A DNA stretch of 64,000 bases from Microbacterium aurantiacum (GTDB lineage Bacteria; Actinomycetota; Actinomycetes; Actinomycetales; Microbacteriaceae), in contig NZ_JAJPDW010000008.1 in NCBI RefSeq assembly GCF_021654035.1, positions 1 to 64,000 on the forward strand. Direction: 5' to 3'. Shown here one piece after another: positions 17,214 to 25,952 of this stretch (position 1 is its first letter; each line of letters opens with the position of its first letter). Both the position numbers and the translations under genes were made by a program. The notes beneath the pieces were generated by a model. It made no database searches. It was not told the DNA's origin and saw only the letters and a list, made by a program, of their open reading frames with translations.

Positions 17214-17219
17214 GGCCCC

Positions 17220-17756
17220 GTGACGGACGATGCTGCGGATGATCCGGATGCCGAATCCCTCGCGCGCTCGCGCGCGCTGAGTTCGCCGCTGCGCTTGCGC
17301 GTGCTTCGCCTGTGTCGCTTCGAAAGCCGGACGAACAAGGAGCTCGCCGCGCTCCTCGACGTGAATCCCGGCACGATGCTCCACCACGTGCGGACCCTCG
17401 CTCAGACCGGATTCCTCGCCGCGGAGGAGCCGCGGGCGGGCACACGCGGCGCCCGGGAGATCCCCTATCGGGCGACGGGGCTGTCGTGGCGGACGCCGGT
17501 TCCCGGCGGGAGCCTGGTGCTCGTCGAGACGTTCCTGCAGCAGATCGAGGGGCTCGATCCGGAGGACATCCAGTTCTCCTGGCTCGGACTGAAGCTCAAC
17601 GCCGCGCACAAAGCCGAGCTCGACCGACGCATCTACGACCTGCTCACCGAATTCGCAGAACGCGGACCGGATGCCGACGGCGATCCGTATTCTCTCGTCG
17701 TCGTCACGCACCCCGACCTGAACCCCGCCTCCCCCCAGGGCGAGGGCGACCGGTGA
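17220..17756 (+). CDS. ArsR-like winged-helix transcriptional regulator
   Basis: DNA-binding regulator, 178 residues. The winged helix-turn-helix spans about residues 15-85: SPLRLRVLRLC, then TNKELAALLDVNPGTMLHHVRTLAQTG as recognition region and a wing ending REIPYRATG. The C-terminal 90 residues form a probable effector or dimerisation domain (GLDPEDIQFSWLGLKLNAAHKAELDRRI) as in ArsR proteins paired with MFS carriers. It is divergent from the MFS gene with a perfect palindrome between them, so it is very likely the repressor of that exporter. The effector is unknown. Confidence 0.85.
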   Translation: MTDDAADDPDAESLARSRALSSPLRLRVLRLCRFESRTNKELAALLDVNPGTMLHHVRTLAQTGFLAAEEPRAGTRGAREIPYRATGLSWRTPVPGGSLVLVETFLQQIEGLDPEDIQFSWLGLKLNAAHKAELDRRIYDLLTEFAERGPDADGDPYSLVVVTHPDLNPASPQGEGDR

Positions 17757-17818
17757 CTCCCGCGCCCTCCGCTGAGCGAGCGGACAAGGTGATCAGTCTT
17801 CTTCGACCCCGCCGGTAG
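17753..17818 (+). CDS. Possible 21-residue ORF coupled to the regulator
   Basis: GTG at 17753 overlaps the regulator's TGA (GTGA). The peptide begins MTPAPSAERADK and ends SLLRPRR, followed at once by the hairpin at 17858. The basic end and coupled start are suggestive, but there is no other support and it may be noise. Confidence 0.25.
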   Translation: MTPAPSAERADKVISLLRPRR

Positions 17819-17857
17819 CGCCTGGGTGATCCAGGAGCGCCCGTCAGAACGCTGAAA

Positions 17858-17891
17858 GGCCCGAACCCGCAGGTTTCTGCGGATTCGGGCC
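17858..17891 (-). terminator. Hairpin terminator, nrd-type family copy 1
   Basis: GGCCCGAACCCGCAG (17858-17872), GTTT loop, and a complement matching at 14 of 15 positions (17877-17891). Read on the minus strand it is followed by TTTC, so it probably ends the rraA/44-codon-ORF transcript. Related hairpins lie at 20439-20472 and 21660-21693. Confidence 0.65.
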
Positions 17892-17910
17892 CCTCCTCAG
17901 AATCGGGGTT

Positions 17911-18045
17911 TCAGAAGTCCCAGTTCTTGCCCGGTGCGGTGTGGAGCCCGGAATCTCGCCGAATCTGCGGCACCTTCTCAATCTCGATGGGTTCGCGGCG
18001 CGCCTTCATCTCACCGAGTCGCTGCAGCGTGACCTGTGCGCGCAT
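17911..18045 (-). CDS. 44-residue protein with a NrdF-like C-terminal tail
   Basis: Small ORF with an excellent ribosome site (AGGAGGT, 5 nt before the ATG). It begins MRAQVTLQRLGEMKARREP, is rich in Arg, Lys and Glu, and ends APGKNWDF. The NrdF of this window ends EDEDWDF; the last residues of class Ib R2 proteins form the tail that docks on NrdE, so this peptide shares the NxDF/DWDF-type end. The DNA after both stop codons carries the same hairpin family. It lies 34 bp after rraA on the same strand. No family is recognised. Either a genuine small protein mimicking the R2 tail, or a chance remnant beside a decayed island. The strong ribosome site and intact frame favour a real gene. Confidence 0.55.
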   Translation of the reverse strand: MRAQVTLQRLGEMKARREPIEIEKVPQIRRDSGLHTAPGKNWDF

Positions 18046-18079
18046 CACGCACCTCCTAGGACGGTGTTGTCGTCATGAC

Positions 18080-18544
18080 TCACCGTTCAACGACCACCCC
18101 GTCGGAGTCGGCCCACACGTGCCTGCCTGGTGTGAAGGTGACGCCCGCGATCGTAACCGGGACGTCTACATCGCCTGCACCCGTCTTTCCGCTCTTTCGA
18201 GGATTGGAGCCGAGTGCCTTCACCCCGATCGGGAGAATCTTGAGGAGTTCGCGATCACGAATTGCACCGTGAACGATGAGCCCGGCCCACCCGTTCGCCG
18301 CTGCGGACCCTGCGATGAGGTCGCCGACGAGGGCTGACTCGAGCGAACCGCCGCCGTCGACAATCAGAACGGCGCCATGGCCGGGAGTGGCCAATGTTGC
18401 CTTCAGCAGCGCGTTGTCGCGAACACAGCGGACAGTGCGCACCGGACCGTCGAAGGCCAGGCGACCACCGAAGTTCTCCAGCTGAATTGCGAGTGAGGCA
18501 AGCTCTTCTCCCCTCGCATCGTAGATGTCTGCTGTCGCACTCAC
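18080..18544 (-). CDS. rraA: RraA family protein (regulator of RNase E activity / aldolase-like)
   Basis: 154 residues, full length for RraA. Visible family blocks are NFGGRLAFDGPVRTVRC near the N-terminus, VLIVDGGGSLESALVGD in the middle and GLIVHGAIRDRELL with the conserved Gly/Arg-Asp pair. In enterobacteria RraA binds RNase E and inhibits it; other family members are metal-dependent 4-hydroxy-4-methyl-2-oxoglutarate aldolases, for which the G-x20-R-D signature here (GDLIAGS to AIRD) is also needed. GTG at 18544 with GGAG upstream. A 12-bp palindrome lies about 110 bp upstream. GC content is visibly lower than in the flanking genes. Confidence 0.88.
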   Translation of the reverse strand: MSATADIYDARGEELASLAIQLENFGGRLAFDGPVRTVRCVRDNALLKATLATPGHGAVLIVDGGGSLESALVGDLIAGSAAANGWAGLIVHGAIRDRELLKILPIGVKALGSNPRKSGKTGAGDVDVPVTIAGVTFTPGRHVWADSDGVVVER

Positions 18545-18653
18545 GGCTCAAGGCTCCGATCTCTGTGGCCCACCCTGCAGCGCCACCGCGCGTGGAAGTG
18601 GTTCGCGATTCCAGCTTGCACAAAGACCGCGCCGGGTTTGGGGGAATGACGGT

Positions 18654-18665
18654 GTGAATATTCAC
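18654..18665. promoter_or_regulatory. Palindrome GTGAATATTCAC upstream of rraA
   Basis: Perfect 12-bp palindrome in an AT-rich patch inside the 218-bp gap between the truncated ppsA and rraA. It is the only AT-rich palindrome in this stretch and could be an operator for rraA; the binding protein is unknown. Confidence 0.4.
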
Positions 18666-18762
18666 CGTATTTCCTCACTTGGGAACCCTCACCAATGCCG
18701 CCAAGGTCTGGAAGCTGCCAGGTGTCGGCTGAGCGCGCCGCCATCGCCCTCGAGACGTCGGT

Positions 18763-20325
18763 TCAGCGGATCCGCGCTGGACTCGGTGTTGCGGCGAGCC
18801 GGAGCCAGGTGTCGACGACCGTGTCGGGATTGAGTGACATGGATTCGATGCCCTGGTCTACCAGCCATTCGGCGAGATCAGGGTGGTCGCTGGGTCCTTG
18901 TCCGCAGATCCCGACGTACTTGCCGGCGCGTCTGCAGGCATTGATCGCCATGGACAGCATCTTCAGCACGGCCGGGTCGCGCTCGTCGAACGTCGCGGCG
19001 ACGAGCCCGGAGTCGCGATCGAGGCCGAGCGTGAGCTGTGTCATGTCGTTGGAGCCGATCGAGAACCCGTCGAAGTACCGCAGGAACTCGTCGGCGAGCA
19101 CCGCGTTGGACGGGAGTTCGCACATCATGATGACCTTCAGGTCGTTCTCGCCGCGCCGCAGCCCGTTCTCGGCGAGCAGCTGACCGACCGCGTGCGCTTC
19201 GCCGACGGTGCGCACGAACGGGACCATGATCTGCACATTCGTCAGCCTCATCTCATCGCGCACGAATCGCAGCGCCTCGCACTCCATGTCGAAGCATGCG
19301 CGGAAGTCGTCGGAGATGTACCGCGACGCGCCGCGGTAGCCGATCATCGGGTTCTCCTCGTGCGGCTCGTAGAGCTCCCCGCCGATGAGGTTCGCGCACT
19401 CGTTGGACTTGAAGTCGCTGAGCCGAACGATCACGGGCTCCGGGGCGAATGCGGCGGCGATCATCGACACCCCCTCCGCGACCCGCCGGACGAAGTAGTC
19501 CCGCGGCGACGGGTACGCGGCGATGCGGTCGGCGATCTCGGCGTGCAGGTCGGCGGGCAGGGTGTCGTGATCAAGCAGGGCGCGGGGGTCGATGCCGATC
19601 TGCCGGTTGATCACGAACTCCAGGCGGGCGAGGCCCACACCCTTGTTGGGCAGTTTCGAGAACGCAAATGCCTGGTCGGGGGTGCCGACGTTGAGCATGA
19701 TCTTCGTCGGGCTCTCTGGCATCCGATCCAGCTCCGTCACCACCTCCTCGAACGCGAGTATCCCCTCGTAGACGAAGCCGTTGTCGCCCTCCGCGCACGA
19801 GACCGTCACGTCCTGGCCGTCGCGGAGGATGGTGGTCGCGTCGCCGGTGCCGACGACAGCGGGGATGCCGAGTTCACGGGCGATGATCGCCGCGTGACAG
19901 GTGCGACCACCACGGTTGGTCACGATCGCGGAGGCGAGCTTCATGATCGGCTCCCAGTCGGGATCGGTCATGTCCGCCACGAGCACGTCGCCGCGCTGCA
20001 AGGCGTCCATCTGCGCGAGCGAGGTCATCACCCGCACCGGGCCGGCGCCGATCCTCTGCCCGATGGCGCGGCCGATCGTGATCGCGGTGCCCGGCTCTTC
20101 GAGCACGAACCGGCGGGTGACGTTGCCGTCGGTGTGGGACACGACGGTCTCGGGGCGAGCCTGCAGGATGTACAGCTTGCCGTCGACGCCGTCCTTGCTC
20201 CACTCGATGTCCATCGGGCGACCGTAGTGGTCCTCGAAGATCAGCGCCTGCCGGCCGAGCTCTTCGACCTCCGCATCGGTGATGCTGAACCGCGCCCGAT
20301 CGGTCGCGGCGACATCGGTGAAGAC
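18763..20325 (-). pseudogene. Phosphoenolpyruvate synthase, 5'-truncated
   Basis: C-terminal two thirds of PEP synthase. The phospho-histidine swivel domain is intact ([21 protein letters not shown]) and so is the PEP/pyruvate-binding TIM barrel with its catalytic cysteine ([11 protein letters not shown]). The N-terminal ATP-grasp domain of about 300 residues is missing: homology can be read back only to a [16 protein letters not shown] stretch, where a stop codon occurs and unrelated repeat DNA begins. An internal ATG at 20214 could give a 483-residue protein without ATP binding, unlikely to make PEP. The truncation point coincides with direct repeat A, so the loss probably came with the insertion or deletion there. 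Confidence 0.85.
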
Positions 20326-20345
20326 AAGACCACCCCCTCTTCACC

Positions 20346-20484
20346 AAGAGAGGTGCGCGCGTGCCACCCGCGTGCCATCCCCAACTCCCATTGATGCCCA
20401 TCTGAGTCCTCCTCTGACTCGAGAGAAGGCACGAAAGAGGCCCGGACCCGCAGAATCCTGCGGGCCCGGTCCTCTCAGCTGCCC
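20346..20484. repeat. Direct repeat A (about 140 bp)
   Basis: Imperfect direct repeat of 21566-21706. The best-conserved parts are TCTGAGTCCTCCTC, GAGAGAAGGCACGAAA and the hairpin GGCCCGGACCCGCAG with an arm mismatched at two places. It directly abuts the broken end of ppsA. Confidence 0.75.
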
Positions 20485-20761
20485 CAGGAGGTCGCGACAT
20501 CGGCGATGTGCTCACGACATGTGTGGGTATCATCAACCCCTCCGTCATCACCATCGGTGGATCGATGGTGATGACGGAGAGCAGCTCACCGCCGGCGTCC
20601 GCGAAGTCATTTACGCCGGCTGTGCGCCACTCGCGACCAAGAACCTCTCGATCGTGCAATCGATCACGGGCAAGAAGGCGGGCATCATCGGCGCAAGCAG
20701 ACTCGCGCTGGAGCATGGGTTGTCTTCCGAGGCTGATACCTCAAGAATCAAAGTTCCGTGA
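20484..20761 (+). pseudogene. ROK-family protein, C-terminal fragment with frameshift
   Basis: Reads RDIGDVLTTCVGIINPSVI then TIGGSMVMT in one frame and continues GEQLTAGVREVIYAG and APLATKNLSIVQSITG, IGASRLALEHG in the next. These match the C-terminal part of ROK sugar kinases/repressors (NPxxIxxGG, then the stretch ending GAAxLALE). A single-base shift near 20578 and the lack of any N-terminal two thirds show it is a remnant. Confidence 0.75.
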
Positions 20762-21372
20762 GGTGCCTCTTGGCGCGGAAGCGTCACCGTAGGTACTGCC
20801 GGGATTACCCTGTCCCGAGCGGCCTGCCGGAGCAGCATCAACAGCACCGTCAACACGGGACGCGTAACCCCGTTGAACTTCGACCTCGGGTTCAGGGGCG
20901 ACGGAATGCTGTCGAGGCGGAGGGTCAGCAACCTGATGCGCTCCGCGTCGATCTCGCGGACCGGCAAGTCACCGAACTCGGGAATCAGGTAGCCGTCGAC
21001 CTTGCTCTTGTAGGAGCGAACGGTGCCGACGGCACGCTGCTTTCCGTTCTTCTTCGGCTCCGTACGTATTCTCGCGATCCATCCCTCTGCATACTCGGAG
21101 AATGTAACGGAGCGGGCCCGCTCCCGATCTGCTTCCTCCCGGCGCTGCGCCGCAAGCATGGATGGTGGTTGCCACTCGCCGCGCGCTATCAAGGTGTGGG
21201 TGGCGGCGAGCCACGTGCGCGCATCCGCCTTACTCACAAAGGTGAGCGGCTTATCCGCGGCCGTGCGAGCGGTATAGGTCTGCCCGTCTGGGCCCGGGTA
21301 TCGAGCCTGCCAGCGACCAGAGGGAAGCTTCCGCGACCGACCCCACGGTTCCCGCTTCGACGTGCTCATCAT
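20611..21372 (-). pseudogene. Tyrosine (phage-type) integrase, N-terminal fragment
   Basis: The first about 200 residues read as an actinobacterial site-specific integrase: an AP2-like arm-binding domain (WGRSRKLPSGRWQARYPGPD) followed by the SAM-like core-binding domain (TFSEYAEGWIARIRT, VRSYKSKVDGYLIPEFGDLPV). After VTLPRQEAPHG the frame runs into antisense of the ROK fragment and stops, so the whole catalytic domain with its Arg-His-Arg-Tyr residues is absent. It cannot recombine DNA; it marks a former integrative element. Confidence 0.8.
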
Positions 21373-21565
21373 GCCCTCCCATGCACCTGTGTGGACGCCG
21401 CCGGCCTGCCGTGCCCTGCCGTGCCCCTCGTGCGGCGCAAAGGCGCTGAGCCGCGGAATTTCGCGGTCTTTGAGCCAGCTCGCACGTCGCGAGGGGCACG
21501 TTGGGGCACGAGATCAGGAGCATGTGAACTCCGAACTCCAGCTTCGCGATGCTGTCTTACCCATA

Positions 21566-21706
21566 CGAAAGGAGCGCACGTGCCCCCTGCATGCCCGACC
21601 GAACGGCCACCGATGTCCATCTGAGTCCTCCTCCGTCTGCTGAGAGAAGGCACGAAATAGGCCCGGACCCGCAGAATCCTGCGGGTCCGGGCCTCTCAGC
21701 CGCCCT
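21566..21706. repeat. Direct repeat B (about 140 bp)
   Basis: Partner of repeat A, lying directly behind the nrdF stop codon. Contains the perfect version of the hairpin. The 1.2 kb between the two repeats holds only gene fragments. Confidence 0.75.
21660..21693 (-). terminator. Terminator of the nrdHIEF operon
   Basis: Perfect 15-bp stem GGCCCGGACCCGCAG (21660-21674) with its complement (21679-21693), 4-nt loop, and TATTT following on the minus strand. Placed 40 bp past the nrdF stop. Confidence 0.8.
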
Positions 21707-21733
21707 ATTTGGGCCGGGGCCGATCTGGAACTT

Positions 21734-22726
<993 letters not shown>

Positions 22727-22744
22727 TCAGCGGATCTCAGCGGG

Positions 22745-24904
22745 TCACAGCATGCAGGAGACGCACTCGGTCATGTCGGTGCCCTCCAGCGCCAGCTGCC
22801 GCAGGCGGATGTAGTAGATCGTCTTGATGCCCTTGCGCCAGGCGTAGATCTGCGCCTTGTTGATGTCGCGCGTGGTGGCGGTGTCCTTGAAGAACAGCGT
22901 CAGCGACAGGCCCTGGTCCACGTGCTGGGTGGCGGCGGCGTACGTGTCGATGACCTTCTCGTAGCCGATCTCGTACGCGTCCTGGTAGTACTCCAGGTTG
23001 TCGTTCGTCATGAACGGCGCCGGGTAGTAGACGCGGCCGAGCTTGCCTTCTTTGCGAATCTCGATCTTCGACGCGATCGGGTGGATCGAACTCGTGGAGT
23101 TGTTGATGTACGAGATCGACCCGGTCGGGGGCACCGCCTGCAGGTTCTGGTTGTAGATCCCGTGCTTCTGGATCGACGCCTTCAGCTGGATCCAGTCGTC
23201 CTGCGTGGGGATGTGCTTGCCGGCGAAGAGCTCTTTGACCTTCTCGGTCTCGGGAACCCATGCGCGCTCGATGTACTTGTCGAAGAACTCGCCGCTGGCG
23301 TAGGTGGAGTCCTCGAAGCCGTCGAAGGCGCGCCCGCGCTCGATGGCGAGGTTGTTCGATGCCCGCAGCGCGTGGAACAGCACCGTGTAGAAGTAGATGT
23401 TCGTGAAGTCGAGACCCTCGACCGAGCCGTAGTGCACGTGCTCGCGGGCGAGGTAGCCGTGCAGGTTCATCTGGCCGAGGCCGATCGCGTGGGAGCGGTC
23501 GTTGCCGTCCTCGATCGAGCGGACAGAGGTGATGTGGCTCTGATCGCTCACCGCGGTGAGGGCCCGGATGGCGGTCTCGACCGTCTGACCGAGGTCGTCG
23601 GCATCCATCGACAGGGCGATGTTCATCGAGCCGAGGTTGCAGGAGATGTCCTTGCCGATCTCGGCGTAGGAGAGGTCTTCGCTGTACGTCGTCGGCGTGT
23701 TCACCTGCAGGATCTCGCTGCAGAGGTTCGACATGTTGATCCGGCCCTTGATGGGGTTGGCCCGGTTCACCGTGTCCTCGAACATGATGTACGGGTAGCC
23801 CGACTCGAACTGGATCTCAGCGAGGGTCTGGAAGAACTCGCGCGCATTGATCTTGGTCTTCTTGATGCGAGCGTCGTCGACCATCTCGCGGTACTTCTCC
23901 GTGACGGAGATGTCACCGAAGGGCACGCCGTACACGCGCTCGACGTCGTACGGGGAGAACAGGTACATGTCCTCGCCGTTCTTTGCGAGCTCGAAGGTGA
24001 TGTCGGGCACCACGACGCCGAGCGACAGCGTCTTGATGCGGATCTTCTCGTCCGCGTTCTCGCGCTTGGTGTCGAGGAACCGCATGATGTCGGGGTGGTG
24101 GGCACTGAGGTACACCGCGCCGGCACCCTGGCGGGCTCCGAGCTGGTTGGCGTAGCTGAAGCTGTCTTCGAGGAGCTTCATGACCGGGATGATGCCGGAG
24201 GACTGGTTCTCGATCTGCTTGATCGGAGCCCCCGACTCGCGGATGTTCGACAGCAGGAGCGCCACGCCGCCGCCGCGCTTGGACAGCTGCAGCGAGGAGT
24301 TGATGCCGCGCGAGATCGACTCCATGTTGTCTTCGATGCGCAGGAGGAAGCACGACACCAGCTCGCCGCGCTGGGCTTTGCCGGAGTTGAGGAACGTCGG
24401 CGTCGCCGGCTGGAAGCGGCCGGAGATGATCTCCTCCACGAGCGCGGTCGCGAGCTTCTGGTCGCCGTCGGCGAGGCCGAGGGCGGTCATCACGACACGG
24501 TCCTCGAACCGCTCGAGGTAGCGCTTGCCGTCGAAGGTCTTCAGCGTGTAGCTGGTGTAGTACTTGAACGCTCCGAGGAAGGTCTCGAAGCGGAACTTCT
24601 TCGAGTAGGCGAGGTCGTTGAGCTCCTGGATGAACTCGAACGGGTACTTCTCCAGGACGGATCCCTCGTAGTACTCCTTCTCGACCAGGTAGTCGAGGCG
24701 CTCCTTGAGGGAGTGGAAGAAGACCGTGTTCTGGTTCACGTGCTGCAGGAAATACTCCCGCGCCGCGCGCTTGTCGGCGTCGAACTGGATCTTCCCGTCC
24801 GCGTCGTACAGGTTCAGCATCGCGTTGAGGGCGTGGTAATCGAGGCCCTCGAACCGCGCGTCCAACTTGAACGGCGCCTGATCCTTCACTGCTGCTTCCA
24901 CCAT
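22745..24904 (-). CDS. nrdE: Class Ib ribonucleotide reductase, alpha subunit
   Basis: Catalytic R1 subunit reducing ribonucleoside diphosphates, 719 residues. Active-site blocks include [34 protein letters not shown] and [19 protein letters not shown], and the C-terminal redox pair is CVSCML, which is recharged by NrdH. The N-terminal ATP cone of class Ia enzymes is absent, as expected for NrdE. ATG at 24904 is used; it overlaps the 3' end of nrdI by 19 bp. The long plus-strand frame covering nrdE and nrdF is an antisense shadow. Confidence 0.97.
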   Translation of the reverse strand: MVEAAVKDQAPFKLDARFEGLDYHALNAMLNLYDADGKIQFDADKRAAREYFLQHVNQNTVFFHSLKERLDYLVEKEYYEGSVLEKYPFEFIQELNDLAYSKKFRFETFLGAFKYYTSYTLKTFDGKRYLERFEDRVVMTALGLADGDQKLATALVEEIISGRFQPATPTFLNSGKAQRGELVSCFLLRIEDNMESISRGINSSLQLSKRGGGVALLLSNIRESGAPIKQIENQSSGIIPVMKLLEDSFSYANQLGARQGAGAVYLSAHHPDIMRFLDTKRENADEKIRIKTLSLGVVVPDITFELAKNGEDMYLFSPYDVERVYGVPFGDISVTEKYREMVDDARIKKTKINAREFFQTLAEIQFESGYPYIMFEDTVNRANPIKGRINMSNLCSEILQVNTPTTYSEDLSYAEIGKDISCNLGSMNIALSMDADDLGQTVETAIRALTAVSDQSHITSVRSIEDGNDRSHAIGLGQMNLHGYLAREHVHYGSVEGLDFTNIYFYTVLFHALRASNNLAIERGRAFDGFEDSTYASGEFFDKYIERAWVPETEKVKELFAGKHIPTQDDWIQLKASIQKHGIYNQNLQAVPPTGSISYINNSTSSIHPIASKIEIRKEGKLGRVYYPAPFMTNDNLEYYQDAYEIGYEKVIDTYAAATQHVDQGLSLTLFFKDTATTRDINKAQIYAWRKGIKTIYYIRLRQLALEGTDMTECVSCML

Positions 24905-25362
24905 CGTTCCAATCCGTCGCTCACGCGATCCACGTCTTCTGGCGTGCCGAAAACTTCGAGCCGGTACAAGTGCGGCACACGGCACTTGCGGCTGATGACT
25001 TCACCGGCGAAGCAGAAATGCTCGCCGAAGTTGGTGTTGCCCGCGGAGATGACCCCGCGGATGAGGCTCCGGTTTCGCTCGTCGTTGAGGAAGCGGATGA
25101 CCTGCTTGGGAACCGCGCCCTTCTCGACGCCCCTCCCCTGACCGCCCCCGTAGGTGGGGGTGACCAGGATGTACGGCTCGTCGACGACGAGCGGCGGTTC
25201 GGTCGCATGCAACGGTATCCGGAGCGAGCGGATGCCGCCGGTGGCGACGACCTTCTCGACGAAGCGGGCGGTGTTGCCCGAGATGCTGGAGAAGAACACC
25301 AGCAGAGGTCCCGCGGTCGCCGGGTCGGCAACCGCGGGTCGCTGCGCGATCGCGGTTGCCAT
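24886..25362 (-). CDS. nrdI: Ribonucleotide reductase flavodoxin-like assembly protein
   Basis: Flavodoxin-like protein that supplies oxidant to load the Mn2-tyrosyl cofactor of NrdF, 158 residues. The FMN-binding loop [16 protein letters not shown], the stretch [10 protein letters not shown] and [13 protein letters not shown] are diagnostic. Starts at ATG 25362, four bases after the nrdH stop, within the operon order nrdH-nrdI-nrdE-nrdF. The first about 15 residues ([16 protein letters not shown]) are a non-conserved extension. Confidence 0.95.
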   Translation of the reverse strand: MATAIAQRPAVADPATAGPLLVFFSSISGNTARFVEKVVATGGIRSLRIPLHATEPPLVVDEPYILVTPTYGGGQGRGVEKGAVPKQVIRFLNDERNRSLIRGVISAGNTNFGEHFCFAGEVISRKCRVPHLYRLEVFGTPEDVDRVSDGLERWWKQQ

Positions 25363-25366
25363 GGGA

Positions 25367-25600
25367 TCAGGCCAGACGCGAGGCGAGCTCGTCGATCTTG
25401 TCGGGACGGAAGCCCGACCAGTGGTCCTCGTCGGTGATGACGACGGGCGCCTGCATGTAGCCGAGTGCTTTCACCTGCTCGAGCGCCGACGGGTCCTCGG
25501 AGAGGTCGAGGATCTCGTAGTCGATGCCCTTCGAGTCCAGCGCGCGGTAGGTGGCCGTGCACTGCACGCACGAAGGCTTGGTGTACACCGTGATCGCCAT
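25367..25600 (-). CDS. nrdH: NrdH-redoxin
   Basis: Glutaredoxin-like electron donor to NrdE with thioredoxin-like activity, 77 residues. Redox motif CVQC at about residues 11-14 and the C-terminal [10 protein letters not shown] block are classical for NrdH. First gene of the operon. The 352-bp gap upstream to the divergent MFS gene contains a NrdR-like box and several DnaA-like boxes. Confidence 0.96.
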   Translation of the reverse strand: MAITVYTKPSCVQCTATYRALDSKGIDYEILDLSEDPSALEQVKALGYMQAPVVITDEDHWSGFRPDKIDELASRLA

Positions 25601-25672
25601 GTCGATCCATTTCTGTCGTTGTCGTCCGGGTGATTCCGGTCAGTTCTCGGGCTGGCCCCCGCCGGGAGTCCA

Positions 25673-25688
25673 ATACTACATATGGGTA
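25673..25688. promoter_or_regulatory. NrdR-like box upstream of nrdH
   Basis: ATACTACATATGGGTA agrees with the NrdR consensus at about 10 of 16 positions and overlaps a minus-strand TAGTAT that could be the -10 box. A second box is expected about 31 bp away; CACCACAAGGGGTAGT at 25703-25718 is in place but much weaker. Confidence 0.5.
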
Positions 25689-25766
25689 CGGACATCGGAT
25701 AGCACCACAAGGGGTAGTAGTTACATCCGTGTGATTTTCCACCGTCATCCCCATGTACAACACAGG

Positions 25767-25910
25767 TTCTCCACCGTTTCATCCACAGCCGGCCGCTCCG
25801 CCGGACACGAGGAAAACCGCCGGATGACGGGGGTTTCCTCCGACGCCTCCGAGGTTGTCCACAGATCGGACGCTACGCCGGGCCACCGACATCCGATTCC
25901 CTGTGGATGG
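25767..25910. promoter_or_regulatory. Cluster of DnaA-box-like 9-mers
   Basis: TTGTCCACA at 25855-25863 is a perfect actinobacterial DnaA box. TCATCCACA (25779-25787) differs from TTATCCACA by one base, and TTCTCCACC (25767-25775) and CCATCCACA on the minus strand (25902-25910) by two. All lie between nrdH and the divergent MFS gene. No dnaA, dnaN or AT-rich unwinding region is nearby, so this is not an origin. Confidence 0.55.
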
Positions 25911-25940
25911 ACGCCCACGGCGTGTCGGGGCGTGTCGCGC

Positions 25941-25946
25941 TAGCGT
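25941..25946 (+). promoter_or_regulatory. -10 box TAGCGT, leaderless start
   Basis: TAGCGT, 6 nt, then GTG at 25953; no ribosome site. Confidence 0.5.
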
Positions 25947-25952
25947 GTCCTG

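Noticed and set aside
20484..20761. Programmed frameshift in the ROK gene
   Set aside because: No slippery heptamer is evident and two thirds of the gene is missing, so decay explains it better.
21369..21653. 94-codon minus-strand ORF upstream of the integrase fragment
   Set aside because: Arg/Gly-rich with no recognised domain and overlapping direct repeat B; most likely chance coding in a decayed region, although an excisionase-like gene would be expected there.
25767..25910. Possible replication origin because of DnaA-like boxes
   Set aside because: Only one perfect box, no AT-rich unwinding region and none of dnaA, dnaN, recF or gyrB nearby; a regulatory role is more likely.
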